Below are positions 44,586 to 53,559 of a stretch of 64,000 nucleotides of DNA, in pieces. Positions within the stretch are counted from its first letter, which is position 1. Each line of letters starts with the position of its first letter. The stretch comes from Paraburkholderia dilworthii (GTDB lineage Bacteria > Pseudomonadota > Gammaproteobacteria > Burkholderiales > Burkholderiaceae): contig NZ_AWZT01000041.1 of assembly GCF_000472525.1 (NCBI RefSeq), positions 109 through 64,108 of the forward strand, in the 5' to 3' direction. The translations under genes were made by a program, and so were the position numbers. The notes under the pieces are model-generated. The model was not told where the DNA came from and made no database searches. It saw nothing but the letters and a program-made list of their open reading frames with translations.

Positions 44586-45455
44586 CTAGCCATTGAACAC
44601 GTCGGTGAAGCCGCCGAGCTTTGCTCCGAGCGCTCGAAGCGCGCAAGCGACGTTCGACGACAGCAGCGCCTCGAGCTCATCGGCGTGGCGATAATCGCGC
44701 ATGCCGTCGGTCAAAGCGCGCTCGCCTGCAATCGCAGGATGGCAGTAAATCTCTGCAACCCCGCCTGGCAGCGAAGCAAGCGCCGCGAGCCACGCGGCTT
44801 CATCCATGCAACCGCTGCGGGCGATGCCGACCACATAGTCGTTGTGAAAAATTCCCGCGCGCTCAAGACGCGCCCTCACCCGCGCGATCCACGGTCGAAG
44901 CCAAAGCGGCGCATTTGCCTCGAACGGCAAACGCATCGCCTTCATGCCGAATTCGCGGCCGATCTCGATGATCAAATCAAGCACCGTCGGATGCAGATGA
45001 AAATGCTTGTGCGTGTTGACGTGGTCGAGCGCGAGGCCGGTCTTTGCAAACGCCTCGAACTGCGCGTGAATTTCGCATGCGAGCTGCTCGCGCACGTGTG
45101 GAAGAAAGAAGAACCGCGCGCCGTCGCGGACCATGTTGCTGCCGAAGCGGCCATGCTCGTCGAGCAATGCGGGGATGCGCGCGCGCGGCAGCACCGCGTC
45201 GCCCTCGGCGAGGACGAGGTGAAGGCCCACGCGCAGATGCGGCAATGCACGGGCTCGCTCGACGGCGTCGATTGCGGCAGGCGCGCCGATCATCAGGCTG
45301 GCGGCGGTCAGTACGCCGTGGCGATACGCGCGTTCCACCGCCAGATTGACGCGGGGATGCAAGCCGAAGTCGTCGGCGGTGATTATCAGCGCGCGGGGCA
45401 CGGCGGCACGCAGCTCGAATGCACGCGACACGATGATCCGAGGTTCAGCCGCCAT
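44586..45455 (-). CDS. hpnK: Hopanoid deacetylase HpnK (ChbG/YdjC fold)
   Basis: A 289-residue carbohydrate deacetylase. Metal site residues are seen in LIITADDFGLH and in DHVNTHKHFHLHP, with a catalytic-His region YCHPAI. HpnK removes the acetyl group from N-acetylglucosaminyl-bacteriohopanetetrol. The ATG at 45455 overlaps the stop of the glycosyltransferase gene upstream by 11 bases, so translation is coupled. In many genomes hpnK sits between hpnI and hpnL; here it is 4 kb away and paired with a separate HpnI-like gene. Confidence 0.87.
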   Translation of the reverse strand: MAAEPRIIVSRAFELRAAVPRALIITADDFGLHPRVNLAVERAYRHGVLTAASLMIGAPAAIDAVERARALPHLRVGLHLVLAEGDAVLPRARIPALLDEHGRFGSNMVRDGARFFFLPHVREQLACEIHAQFEAFAKTGLALDHVNTHKHFHLHPTVLDLIIEIGREFGMKAMRLPFEANAPLWLRPWIARVRARLERAGIFHNDYVVGIARSGCMDEAAWLAALASLPGGVAEIYCHPAIAGERALTDGMRDYRHADELEALLSSNVACALRALGAKLGGFTDVFNG

Positions 45456-46818
45456 CGGACGCCTCCATCACATCCATCATGCGCACTTGCCTGGCAGGCG
45501 CCGTCGAATGCGAACTTTCGACGGGAACCCGCGTGCCGCGCCATGTCACGTGCGAACCGAAAGCAGCAACGAGCCATTGCAACAACAGCAACGTATCGCG
45601 CAACGGCACGAGCGGAAGGTCGCGCCAGAACGCACGCCCGAGCGAATCCGCTGGTGCACCCGGAAACGCGCACCGTAACCCGGCTTCAGGGCGCGCTGCA
45701 CGCGCATGCAGCAGCAAACGCGCGGCCAGTCCGCCCGTTGCCGCAGCCGCGCCGACGATGGTGGCCCAGCCATGCGGGCCGCCGTATGCGCCCGCGGCGA
45801 ATACACGGGAGAGGCATGCGCCAGCAATGAGCCAGGGAGTCGGAAACGTGATGAACAGAAAAGCGAAGCCGAGCGGATTCACCGAGCGGATCGTGCGCAA
45901 CCAGCGGGTCTCGCGCTGCCACAGTTCTGCAAGCGTGGGTTCCGTGACGTCGGTGGTCACCATCACGCGCGAAAGCACCGTTTGTAGTCCGAGCGCACGC
46001 ACGCGTTCGGCTAGCCAGTAGTCGTCGGCGAGACAGTTTTTAAGGGCCTCGAAACCGCCGATGCGTTCGAGCGTCGTGCGCCGCAAAGCGAGCGTGGCGC
46101 CGAAGCCGAAGCGGCGCGATCCGGCTATATGCGCAACGCGCACCGAGGGCGCGAACCATTCGTTGACGAACAGCGCCCCCACGCGCGGCCAGAAACCTCC
46201 GACGCCTTGCGCAACATAAAGACAGGTGAGAACACCGACGCACGGATCGGCGAGCGGCGCGGCCACACGCTCCAGATAATCGGCCTGCACAGCGATATCG
46301 CTATCGGCAATCACGATCACCTCGTGACGTGCGCGCTCGGCCATATTGATCAGGTTGCTGACTTTCAGGTTGCTGCCATGCACGCGCGTGTCGATGGCAA
46401 GTTCGATATCGAGCGCCGGATACGCGGCTTGCAAACGGCGCGCCACGGCAATCGCGGGATCGTTAGGAGAACACACGCCGAGCACAAGCTGAAAATGCGC
46501 GTGACGCTGCTCGCAAAACGTCCGCAAGTTCTCGTAGAGGCGCGGCTCGGCACCGCACAACGGTTTCAGCACACTCACGCCTACATGTGCAAACAGACAG
46601 CCCGGGCGCGAGCCGGATGCGCCAGCTTCGGCATCGTGTACGAGGCTGATCGGATCGACTGCAAGCGCGGATTTGTAGAGACTGCCAAAGGGAAATGCGA
46701 TGCGGCCATCAACGGTAAAGAACAGCATCGTCACTGCCGCCACCGCCGCATACAGCGACGCGGCGACGCAGCCGGCGAAGAGAGTCCATTCGCATACCGT
46801 GAATGCGTGCGCAATCAT
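45445..46818 (-). CDS. HpnI-like membrane glycosyltransferase, copy 1
   Basis: A 457-residue GT2/GT21 (ceramide-glucosyltransferase-like) enzyme. An N-terminal membrane segment is followed by VSVLKPLCGAEPRLYENLRT, the metal-binding VIVIADSDIAV, an acid in CLADDYWLAERV and RETRWLRTIRS (the QxxRW equivalent); hydrophobic C-terminal segments follow. HpnI adds GlcNAc to bacteriohopanetetrol. It is overlapped by hpnK, which would then deacetylate the product. It is longer than copy 2 (50752) and diverged from it, so it may use another acceptor. Confidence 0.82.
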   Translation of the reverse strand: MIAHAFTVCEWTLFAGCVAASLYAAVAAVTMLFFTVDGRIAFPFGSLYKSALAVDPISLVHDAEAGASGSRPGCLFAHVGVSVLKPLCGAEPRLYENLRTFCEQRHAHFQLVLGVCSPNDPAIAVARRLQAAYPALDIELAIDTRVHGSNLKVSNLINMAERARHEVIVIADSDIAVQADYLERVAAPLADPCVGVLTCLYVAQGVGGFWPRVGALFVNEWFAPSVRVAHIAGSRRFGFGATLALRRTTLERIGGFEALKNCLADDYWLAERVRALGLQTVLSRVMVTTDVTEPTLAELWQRETRWLRTIRSVNPLGFAFLFITFPTPWLIAGACLSRVFAAGAYGGPHGWATIVGAAAATGGLAARLLLHARAARPEAGLRCAFPGAPADSLGRAFWRDLPLVPLRDTLLLLQWLVAAFGSHVTWRGTRVPVESSHSTAPARQVRMMDVMEASDGG

Positions 46819-46830
46819 TGGCGGATTCCG

Positions 46831-47181
46831 TCAGTGCCCGCGCAAGACGAACGATGTGCCCGTAAGGCGTAGATGCAAGATGACGAGCCAAAGCCGCGGG
46901 CAATCCGATGCGACGGCGACTGGCCGCGCGTAAAGGCCTGCGACGCTCGCATAGCGGTCGTCGACGGCAAGCTGGAATGCGGCCTGCGCCAGCTGCCGCG
47001 CGACGATCACGCCGCCTGCCACCATTGCAAGCGCAGCGAGCCGGAAAGCCCCCGAGACAAACAGGTGCCGCGCGCCCGGCAGCGCCGCTACCACGATACA
47101 GGCGAGAATGTCGGCAACAACAGCCGTGAGTGAGGCCACCATCAGATGGGCTCGCAGCATATCGACGGTGACTGGCTTCAT
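46831..47181 (-). CDS. Small membrane protein upstream of the HpnI-like gene
   Basis: A 116-residue protein with about three hydrophobic stretches (MVASLTAVVADILACIVVAAL; AALAMVAGGVIVARQLAQAA; LWLVILHLRLTG). I do not recognise the family. It is 12 bases upstream of the HpnI-like gene on the same strand and is the first gene of this unit, facing the CTTAAG box at 47275. Its place suggests a role in hopanoid modification or transport, unproven. Confidence 0.65.
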   Translation of the reverse strand: MKPVTVDMLRAHLMVASLTAVVADILACIVVAALPGARHLFVSGAFRLAALAMVAGGVIVARQLAQAAFQLAVDDRYASVAGLYARPVAVASDCPRLWLVILHLRLTGTSFVLRGH

Positions 47182-47258
47182 GGCTTCGTTTCGTGGCCTG
47201 ATGAACGCATCGTGCGGCTCCCCGCGAGCAACCGGCGACAGTAAGCCGTTGATGAGCG

Positions 47259-47307
47259 ATAGTATCGATTCAAGCTGAAGGAAACCTTAAGCAAAACGCG
47301 GTATAAC
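47259..47307. promoter_or_regulatory. PmrA-like operator between two divergent units
   Basis: CTGAAG-GAAAC-CTTAAG (47275-47291) has two half-sites of the CTTAAG type 5 bases apart. On the plus strand TATAAC (47302-47307) follows after exactly 10 bases, toward the response-regulator gene. On the minus strand TACTAT (47264-47259) also follows after exactly 10 bases, toward the 46831-47181 gene. The box overlaps the expected -35 positions, as for activators of the OmpR/PmrA class. A matching copy is at 53446-53462 and a variant at 61485-61501. Confidence 0.7.
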
Positions 47308-47419
47308 GCAGCTAGCGCACAGCATGGCTCATGTGCGAACGTGCAGCGTCGCTGCGTTTGTAAGATGTTTATTCGATGCATACCGCCACACTAAAAACAC
47401 CCAACGGAATTTCCGCCTA

Positions 47420-48076
47420 ATGCGTGTACTCCTCGTAGAAGACGACGATCTGATCGGCTGTGGAATTGAAGCAGGTTTGCGTCAAGCGGGTTTCACCGTC
47501 GACTGGGCGCGCGACGGCCACAAAGCCAGTCTCGCGCTCGACACCACCAGCTACGCGCTCGTCGTGCTCGATCTCGGCCTGCCGCGTGTGTCGGGCATGG
47601 ACCTGCTCAAGCGCCTGCGCGACGCGGGCAATGACGTGCCGGTGCTCGTGCTGACCGCGCGCGGCACGGTCGTGGACCGCGTCGGCGGTCTCGAAGCAGG
47701 CGCGGACGATTATCTCGGCAAGCCGTTCGACCTCACCGAACTAATCGCCCGATGCCGCGCCCTGCTGCGACGCGCGCAAGGCCGCAGCATCGAACTGATC
47801 CGCTATCGCGAGCTCACCGTCAATCCGATAGCTCAAACGGTGGAGGTGGCCGGCGCGCGCGTGTCGCTCACGTCGCGCGAATGGGCCATCCTGATCCAGT
47901 TGCTGACCAACCAGGGCATTCCGCAATCGCGCTCGCGCCTCGAAGAAAGCCTGTATGGATGGCAGGAGGAAATCGAAAGCAATGCCATCGAGGTGCACGT
48001 ATCCAACCTGCGCAAGAAGCTCGGCGCGAAGCTGATACGAACCGTGCGCAATATCGGCTACGTAGTGGAGAAATAG
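47420..48076 (+). CDS. OmpR/PmrA-family response regulator
   Basis: A 218-residue response regulator. Receiver: acidic pocket E7-D8-D9, phospho-acceptor D51 (VVLDLGLPRVSG), conserved Thr in VLVLTARG and Lys in DYLGKPFDL. Effector: winged helix with LTSREWAILIQLL and VSNLRKKLG. It resembles PmrA/QseB/BasR. The start at 47420 (MRVLLVEDDD) is the receiver start; upstream residues to 47324 look non-coding. Three bases separate it from the sensor gene. A PmrA-like box upstream (47275) suggests autoregulation. Confidence 0.92.
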   Translation: MRVLLVEDDDLIGCGIEAGLRQAGFTVDWARDGHKASLALDTTSYALVVLDLGLPRVSGMDLLKRLRDAGNDVPVLVLTARGTVVDRVGGLEAGADDYLGKPFDLTELIARCRALLRRAQGRSIELIRYRELTVNPIAQTVEVAGARVSLTSREWAILIQLLTNQGIPQSRSRLEESLYGWQEEIESNAIEVHVSNLRKKLGAKLIRTVRNIGYVVEK

Positions 48077-48079
48077 TCA

Positions 48080-49504
48080 ATGAGCGCATCCATTCGCCGG
48101 CGGCTGATGCTGCTCGTGCTCGCCAGCATCGCGCTCGTCTGGGCGATCGCGCTTGCGTCCAGCTATCGTCAGGCCACCCGCGAAGTCGCCGAGTGGGAAG
48201 AGGCTCGGCTCGCGGAACTCGCACAGATGCTCGCGCTGCTCGACCAGTCGAATCTCGTCACGCTCGCCAACGCCCACATCGACGTGCGCGAGGAAGAAAG
48301 AGGCGGCGAAACCAGTGCGAACGACAGCGACGACGACGACTCGCTGCCGCGCGACGCGCTGTTCCAGGTGCGTGCGAGCAATGGCGAAGTGATTGCCGGC
48401 AGCCCGCCCCTGCATGCGCTGAATGCGTGGGATCTGCCTGTGCCACCCGTCACCGGCGTGCAGGACGTCGTGCTCGGCGGCCAGATGTACCACTCGTTCA
48501 CGCTGCGGGACACGGCGCTGGGTCACACGGTGCGCGTCTTCGAGCAGGCCAACACCCGTAGCGACCTGGTCAGCGGCGTCGCGAGCCGCATTGCGCGCCC
48601 CGCGCTGATTGCGCTGCCGGTGCTCGCGCTGCTCGTGTGGTCCAGCATCGGCTGGAGTCTCGCGCCGCTGCGCATGCTCTCCGATGCGATCCGTTCGCGC
48701 GACATCAACCGCCTCGAGCCTGTCGATATCGGTCATGCGCCGACCGAGGTGAGGCCGCTCGTCGACGCGCTCAATCTACTGCTCTCGCGGCTGTTGTATT
48801 CGTTCGAACGGGAACGCGCGTTCACTGCCGACGCCGCTCATGAACTGAAGACGCCGCTTGCCGCGATCAAGGTTCAGGCGCAAGTGGCGCTCGCCGAAAC
48901 CGATCCGGCACGGCAGCGGCTCGCAATGGAGCGCGTCGTGCAGGGCGTGGATCGCAGTGCCCGGCTCGCCGGGCAATTGCTGTTGCTCGCGCGTCTGGAC
49001 ATGCAGGAGAAACTGTCGACGGCGCCGCTTGCGCCTGGCGCCGTCGCGAAGAACGCATTGCTGGCGAACGCGGGCGACGCACAGCAGAAAAATATCCGCG
49101 TGACACTGAACTGCGATATGCGCGCCGAGATCGATGCAGAGCCCGTGCTGATCGGCATTCTTTTTGACAATCTGCTGGACAACGCAATCAAGTACGGAAG
49201 CGATGGCGGCAGCATCGAAGTCGCGGTGCAGCGTGACAAAGAGCAGGTTCTGGTGAGCGTGCGCGACGACGGTCCCGGCGTTGCGCACGCAGATCTCGCG
49301 CGTCTCACGAACCGCTTCTTTCGCGCAACCGGCAACCAGGCGACGGGCAGCGGCCTCGGCCTGTCGATCGTCGAGCGCATTGCGCAACACTTCGGCGCGA
49401 CGGTGCGATTCGGCACCGGTCTGAACGGGCGCGGACTCGCCGTCGACGTATCGTTTCCCGCTTATACGGCCGTATCCGCCGAACGGTTGAAGCCCGCCGC
49501 CTAA
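48080..49504 (+). CDS. Sensor histidine kinase (PmrB/QseC-like)
   Basis: A 474-residue inner-membrane kinase. TM1 is LMLLVLASIALVWAIALAS (10-28), a periplasmic part of about 140 residues contains an acidic loop (NDSDDDDSLPRD), TM2 lies near 170-190, then HAMP (SIGWSLAPLRMLSDAIRSRD). The phospho-His lies in ADAAHELKTPLAAIKVQ; ATP-binding boxes are DNLLDNAIKYG, VRDDGPGV and GSGLGLSIVERI. It is the partner of the regulator 3 bases upstream. The acidic loop may bind metals or cationic peptides. Its stop codon overlaps the convergent hpnL stop. Confidence 0.92.
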   Translation: MSASIRRRLMLLVLASIALVWAIALASSYRQATREVAEWEEARLAELAQMLALLDQSNLVTLANAHIDVREEERGGETSANDSDDDDSLPRDALFQVRASNGEVIAGSPPLHALNAWDLPVPPVTGVQDVVLGGQMYHSFTLRDTALGHTVRVFEQANTRSDLVSGVASRIARPALIALPVLALLVWSSIGWSLAPLRMLSDAIRSRDINRLEPVDIGHAPTEVRPLVDALNLLLSRLLYSFERERAFTADAAHELKTPLAAIKVQAQVALAETDPARQRLAMERVVQGVDRSARLAGQLLLLARLDMQEKLSTAPLAPGAVAKNALLANAGDAQQKNIRVTLNCDMRAEIDAEPVLIGILFDNLLDNAIKYGSDGGSIEVAVQRDKEQVLVSVRDDGPGVAHADLARLTNRFFRATGNQATGSGLGLSIVERIAQHFGATVRFGTGLNGRGLAVDVSFPAYTAVSAERLKPAA

Positions 49505-50637
49505 CGGCGCTCCGCTTCGCCAGCGACGCTGTGTTCAGCGAGTGGTCTGCCTTCAGCAAGTGGCGCGTGCCGCGCACCGCCAGCCGCGCCTGCATGCGTG
49601 CTGGGTTCCTCATGCGGACTCACGCGCGGACTCGCAGGCGGACTCACGCGCGGCGTCGAACTTTGCACACGCACGCGCTTCGACGTCTCCGCAAACTGCC
49701 ATGCAATCAGCCCCGGCACGAACATCAGCAGATCGCGAATGCGCCGTGCGCCCGCAAGCGCCAGACATGTCGACGGATCGAGGCCCAATGCGCCGCCGAT
49801 CAGTATGAAGCCGCCCTCCTGCACGCCGAGGCCGCCCGGCACGAAAAACGCCGCACTGCTGATGGCCTGGATCAACGACTCGATCACCACCGCTTCGACA
49901 AGCGTGACTCGCGCGCCGAGAAAATACAGCGCGAGCCAGATCTCGAGCGAGGTCAGAAAGCACTGCAGGGGCTGCCAGAAGAACAGATAGCGCAGCACGA
50001 CGCCGCGGCGTCGCCAGATCAACCTGATTGCCCGATCGATCTGCGCTGACTGACCGACGAGCGCGGCGAGCTTGCCGCTCGTCATGTGATTCAGCACGCG
50101 CGTGATGCGCTCGAACGGACTGGCGTGTTGTACCAGCGCGAACAGTACCAGCAGCGGTGTCAGCACCACCACGCCCCACGCGAGTTGCCCGGCGAGACGC
50201 AGCGTGTCGGAATGCGCATGCGCGAACAGAAAGCCGATGCCGACCATCGTGAAGAGCAACTGGCTGATCACCGTCAACTGCATGTCGGCGATGATGCTCG
50301 CCACCGCCGTCGACGGCCGCACGCCCCAACGCCGAAGCATGCGAAACGACACGACTTCTCCGCCGATACGCGCGACCGGCAGCATGCTATTGACGGATTC
50401 GCGCACCCACACGAGGTGCAGCATGTTCAGGACGTGAGGCCGGTTCGCACCGCGAATCAGCGAGCGCCAGTCGCAGGCATTCGCCAGCATCGGCAGCACA
50501 TGCGCGAGCGCCGCGAGCACGAGACCCGCGCCGGCCGCGCGCAGCGCGCCGAGCACCGCACCCGGGTTGTCCTGCCAGACGAGCCACAGCGACGCGACAA
50601 GCCCTGTCAGCGCGGCGAGGCGGCCGAGATGCTTCAT
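49501..50637 (-). CDS. hpnL: HpnL-like membrane protein (flippase-like domain)
   Basis: A 378-residue membrane protein of the lysylphosphatidylglycerol-synthase TM (UPF0104) family, with about eight hydrophobic segments and the conserved RESVNSMLPVARIGGEVVSF and FVPGGLGVQEGGFILIGGAL. HpnL is found with hopanoid genes and is thought to help move hopanoids between membranes. The C-terminal 60 residues are Ser/Pro/Gly-rich with SPPASPRVSP-like repeats, probably disordered. ATG at 50637; a GTG at 50640 is possible. It follows hpnI by 114 bases, where hpnK usually lies. Confidence 0.85.
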   Translation of the reverse strand: MKHLGRLAALTGLVASLWLVWQDNPGAVLGALRAAGAGLVLAALAHVLPMLANACDWRSLIRGANRPHVLNMLHLVWVRESVNSMLPVARIGGEVVSFRMLRRWGVRPSTAVASIIADMQLTVISQLLFTMVGIGFLFAHAHSDTLRLAGQLAWGVVVLTPLLVLFALVQHASPFERITRVLNHMTSGKLAALVGQSAQIDRAIRLIWRRRGVVLRYLFFWQPLQCFLTSLEIWLALYFLGARVTLVEAVVIESLIQAISSAAFFVPGGLGVQEGGFILIGGALGLDPSTCLALAGARRIRDLLMFVPGLIAWQFAETSKRVRVQSSTPRVSPPASPRVSPHEEPSTHAGAAGGARHAPLAEGRPLAEHSVAGEAERR

Positions 50638-50751
50638 CACGCGGACACCTCGTCCCTGCGCGCGGCTTGCCGCTCGTTGTTCAGTCCAGAAGACCTGCGC
50701 ATTATTGCTGCCCTTCGTTCGCTACTTTATGCCGCTCATCGCTATGCATCC

Positions 50752-51912
50752 CTACTCGTCCCGCGCGGCCGACAGCAGGCCGTCGCCGTCCACCTCGAAG
50801 CTGAACCCGCGCCACATCACGCGCGAAGACCCAAAGCTCGCGATAAAAATGGCAAACACAACGATATCCGATATCGGCAGCAACCATAGGCCGCTGTGTG
50901 TCTGCCGCAACGCACGATCGGCGCAGAGCTTCAGTACGAAGCGCGCGGACATGGCGAGCGCCGCAATCAGCCAACCCCATGATGCGCCGCCCGAGAACGC
51001 CACGTCGAGCAATGCAAACGCGAACGGATGCATCAACGCCGAGCCCAGATGGCCGAGCGGATCGACGCTGCGTATCGTCCGGCTCCAGCGCAACTCATGC
51101 GAGACGAGTTGCGCCGCGCTGACCTCCACGCAGGCATGCGAGACGGCAAACGGCGGGATCGCCACTTTCTCGCCGATTGCGCGCACCGCTTCGCCTATCG
51201 CGTGGTCTTCAGCAAGATGACGCACGAACGGCATGAAGCCGCCGATCTTTTCAAGCGTGGTCCGCCGCAGTGCAATGGTCTGCCCAAAGCAAGGCCGCGC
51301 GAGGCCGAGCGCGAGACCGGTCACGACACCCGGCAAGAACTGATAGTGAGTCGCCGCCGCCGACAGTCGCGGCCAGAAACCGGGATCGGGTTCGCCGCGA
51401 TACACGCATGTCACGAGTCCAACGCCCGGCTTCTCCAGTTCGCCGACGAGGTGGCGCAGATAGTCGGGCCCGACGCCGACATCGCTATCGGCGAACACGA
51501 GCACCTCGTGCCGCGCGTGCGGCAGCATATTGATGATGTTGCTGATCTTGCGATTCGGGCCGTACAGGCCGGTGTCGGCGATGACCGTGATATCCGCTTG
51601 CGGATGCAGGCGCTGCAATTCGTGGACGGCTTGCAATGCCAGGTCTGCCGGGTCGTGCACGCCGAACACGAACTGCACGGGGCCAGGATAACGCTGCTCG
51701 CAGAAACTCGACAGATTGTGCAGCAATGCGCTCTCGCTGCCGTGCAGCGGCTTCACGACCGTTACCGGCGGAAAGCTGCCCGGCTCGGCCGCCGCACGCG
51801 CGAAGAACCGTCCAATCAGCACGCTCGCCGCGATCGTGTAGCCGATGCCCAACACTGCACACGCGGCGCATGCATAAGCGACGACGGCGACGAACTCATG
51901 CGCGCCGTTCAC
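50752..51912 (-). CDS. hpnI: Hopanoid glycosyltransferase HpnI, copy 2
   Basis: A 386-residue GT2/GT21 enzyme. After an N-terminal membrane helix come VTVVKPLHGSESALLHNLSS, VLVFADSDVGV (metal binding), HLAEDHAIGEAV and HELRWSRTIRS; two to three hydrophobic segments close the protein. It transfers GlcNAc to bacteriohopanetetrol. The GTG start overlaps the hpnJ stop (GTGA), so it is coupled to hpnJ. It is the canonical hpnI by position; a second, longer paralogue lies at 45445. Confidence 0.87.
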   Translation of the reverse strand: MNGAHEFVAVVAYACAACAVLGIGYTIAASVLIGRFFARAAAEPGSFPPVTVVKPLHGSESALLHNLSSFCEQRYPGPVQFVFGVHDPADLALQAVHELQRLHPQADITVIADTGLYGPNRKISNIINMLPHARHEVLVFADSDVGVGPDYLRHLVGELEKPGVGLVTCVYRGEPDPGFWPRLSAAATHYQFLPGVVTGLALGLARPCFGQTIALRRTTLEKIGGFMPFVRHLAEDHAIGEAVRAIGEKVAIPPFAVSHACVEVSAAQLVSHELRWSRTIRSVDPLGHLGSALMHPFAFALLDVAFSGGASWGWLIAALAMSARFVLKLCADRALRQTHSGLWLLPISDIVVFAIFIASFGSSRVMWRGFSFEVDGDGLLSAARDE

Positions 51913-53330
51913 GCCTCGTGTGCGCGCAGAAAGCGGAAGAACTCGACGCCTTCACGCAAGCGCCGTTTCATCATGTCCCAACTCATCAGCATTTCGCGCA
52001 CGATTTCCCAGATTTTCGACGGACGGAAATAGAAGCGCTTGTAGAAGTTTTCGAGCTGATGATAAATCTCCTCGCGCGACAGATGCGGATAGCCGATTGC
52101 CGCAAGCTGTACCCCTTCCTTGCTCACGAGGTTGATCACCTTGTTCTCTTCGAGCCAGCCGTTTTCAACCGCCTGCTCGTAAAGCCGCGTGCCGGGATAA
52201 GGAGCAGCGAGCGACACCTGAATAGTGTGCGGGTTGATCTGCTTCGCGTATTCGATCGTCTTCTGAATGGTCTGCTGCGTTTCGCCGGGCAAACCCAGAA
52301 TGAATGTGCCGTGAATCTTGATGCCGAGCTTGCGGCAGTCGGCGCTAAAGCGCCGCGCGATGTCGGTGCGCAAACCCTTCTTGATGTTCAGCAGAATCTG
52401 ATCGTCGCCGGATTCGTAGCCGACCAGCAGCAGGCGCAGGCCGTTTTCCTTCATGATCTTCAGCGTCGAATACGGCACGTTCGCTTTCGCGTTGCACGAC
52501 CATGTCACGCCGAGCTTGCCGAGACCGCGGGCGATTTCCTCGACGCGCGGCTTGAAGTCGGTGAAAGTGTCGTCGTCGAACATGATCTCTTTTACTTCAG
52601 GCATGTTGTCGCGAATCCACTTCACTTCTTCCAGCACGTTCTCGACCGAACGCGTGCGATAGCGATGTCCGCCCACCGTTTGCGGCCATAGGCAGAACGT
52701 GCACTTCGAGCGGCAGCCGCGTCCCGTGTAAATCGACACATACGGGTGCTTCAGATAGCCGATGAAGTAGTTGTCGATCTTCAGATCGCGTTTGTAGACG
52801 GGCGCGACGAACGGCAGTTCGTCCATGTTCTCGAGAATCGGACGCGCCGCGTTGTGCTCGATTGAGCCATCGGCCGCGCGATAGCTGAGACCCAGAATCT
52901 GCGCGAACGGTTTGCCTGCCGCCACTTCCTCGCAGGTGAAGTCGAATTCCTCGCGGCAAACGAAGTCGATAGCGTCGCTCGCCGTTAGCGAGTTGTGCGG
53001 GTCCACCGCGACCTTGGCGCCTACCATGCCGACGAGCATCGACGGCTTGCGCTTTTTCAGGTCTTCCGCGAAAAGCGCGTCGGTGGGGAAAGACGGCGTG
53101 CTGGTGTGGATGATCACCAGATCGTATTGCTGCGCGATATCGAGTGTGGCATCGACCGACAAACCATCGGCGGGCGCGTCGAGCACACGGCTGTCGGGCA
53201 CGAGTGCGGCGGGCTGCGCAAGCCATGTCGGATACCAGAACGAGCGCACTTCACGCTTCGCCTGATAACGCGACCCCGCGCCGCCATCGAAGCCGTCATA
53301 CGACGGCGCCTGCAAGAACAGAGTTTTCAT
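51909..53330 (-). CDS. hpnJ: Hopanoid radical SAM protein HpnJ
   Basis: A 473-residue radical SAM enzyme with an N-terminal cobalamin-binding-like domain (1-170; MLVGMVGAKVAVDP). The 4Fe-4S motif is GRGCRSKCTFCLWPQ (Cx3Cx2C), followed by EIMFDDDTFT and SCNAKANV. HpnJ converts the glucosaminyl head group to the cyclitol ether of bacteriohopanetetrol. Start at 53330 (MKTLFLQAPSYDG) with GGAG 6 bases upstream; the frame extends to 53378. First gene of hpnJ-I-L; a PmrA-like box with a -10 element lies about 100-130 bases upstream. Confidence 0.92.
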   Translation of the reverse strand: MKTLFLQAPSYDGFDGGAGSRYQAKREVRSFWYPTWLAQPAALVPDSRVLDAPADGLSVDATLDIAQQYDLVIIHTSTPSFPTDALFAEDLKKRKPSMLVGMVGAKVAVDPHNSLTASDAIDFVCREEFDFTCEEVAAGKPFAQILGLSYRAADGSIEHNAARPILENMDELPFVAPVYKRDLKIDNYFIGYLKHPYVSIYTGRGCRSKCTFCLWPQTVGGHRYRTRSVENVLEEVKWIRDNMPEVKEIMFDDDTFTDFKPRVEEIARGLGKLGVTWSCNAKANVPYSTLKIMKENGLRLLLVGYESGDDQILLNIKKGLRTDIARRFSADCRKLGIKIHGTFILGLPGETQQTIQKTIEYAKQINPHTIQVSLAAPYPGTRLYEQAVENGWLEENKVINLVSKEGVQLAAIGYPHLSREEIYHQLENFYKRFYFRPSKIWEIVREMLMSWDMMKRRLREGVEFFRFLRAHEA

Positions 53331-53429
53331 GGATGCTCCAGCGAGCCTTGAACGGGCTTTCTGTTTTCTGTCGAACAACTGTCGGAACCGGCGCTCGCCG
53401 GGCGGCGAGCAAGGCGTTTATTCGCGCAG

Positions 53430-53462
53430 ATGCTACGGAGCAAAGCTGAAGGAAACCTTAAG
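53430..53462 (-). promoter_or_regulatory. PmrA-like operator and -10 element upstream of hpnJ
   Basis: Read toward hpnJ on the minus strand: CTTAAG-GTTTC-CTTCAG (53462-53446), 10 bases, then TAGCAT (53435-53430). The 17-base box is identical (reverse complement) to the one at 47275-47291, and the flanks match too. The spacing equals that at 47275 and 61485. It should give a leader of about 90 bases before hpnJ. Confidence 0.7.
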
Positions 53463-53559
53463 CACGATGGGGCGAGCGGGCGTTGCACCCGCACGGATTA
53501 CCAGTTGGTTTCGGTATGCTTACCAATGACCTGCACAGTAGCTCGATGGAGCCGCCGGA

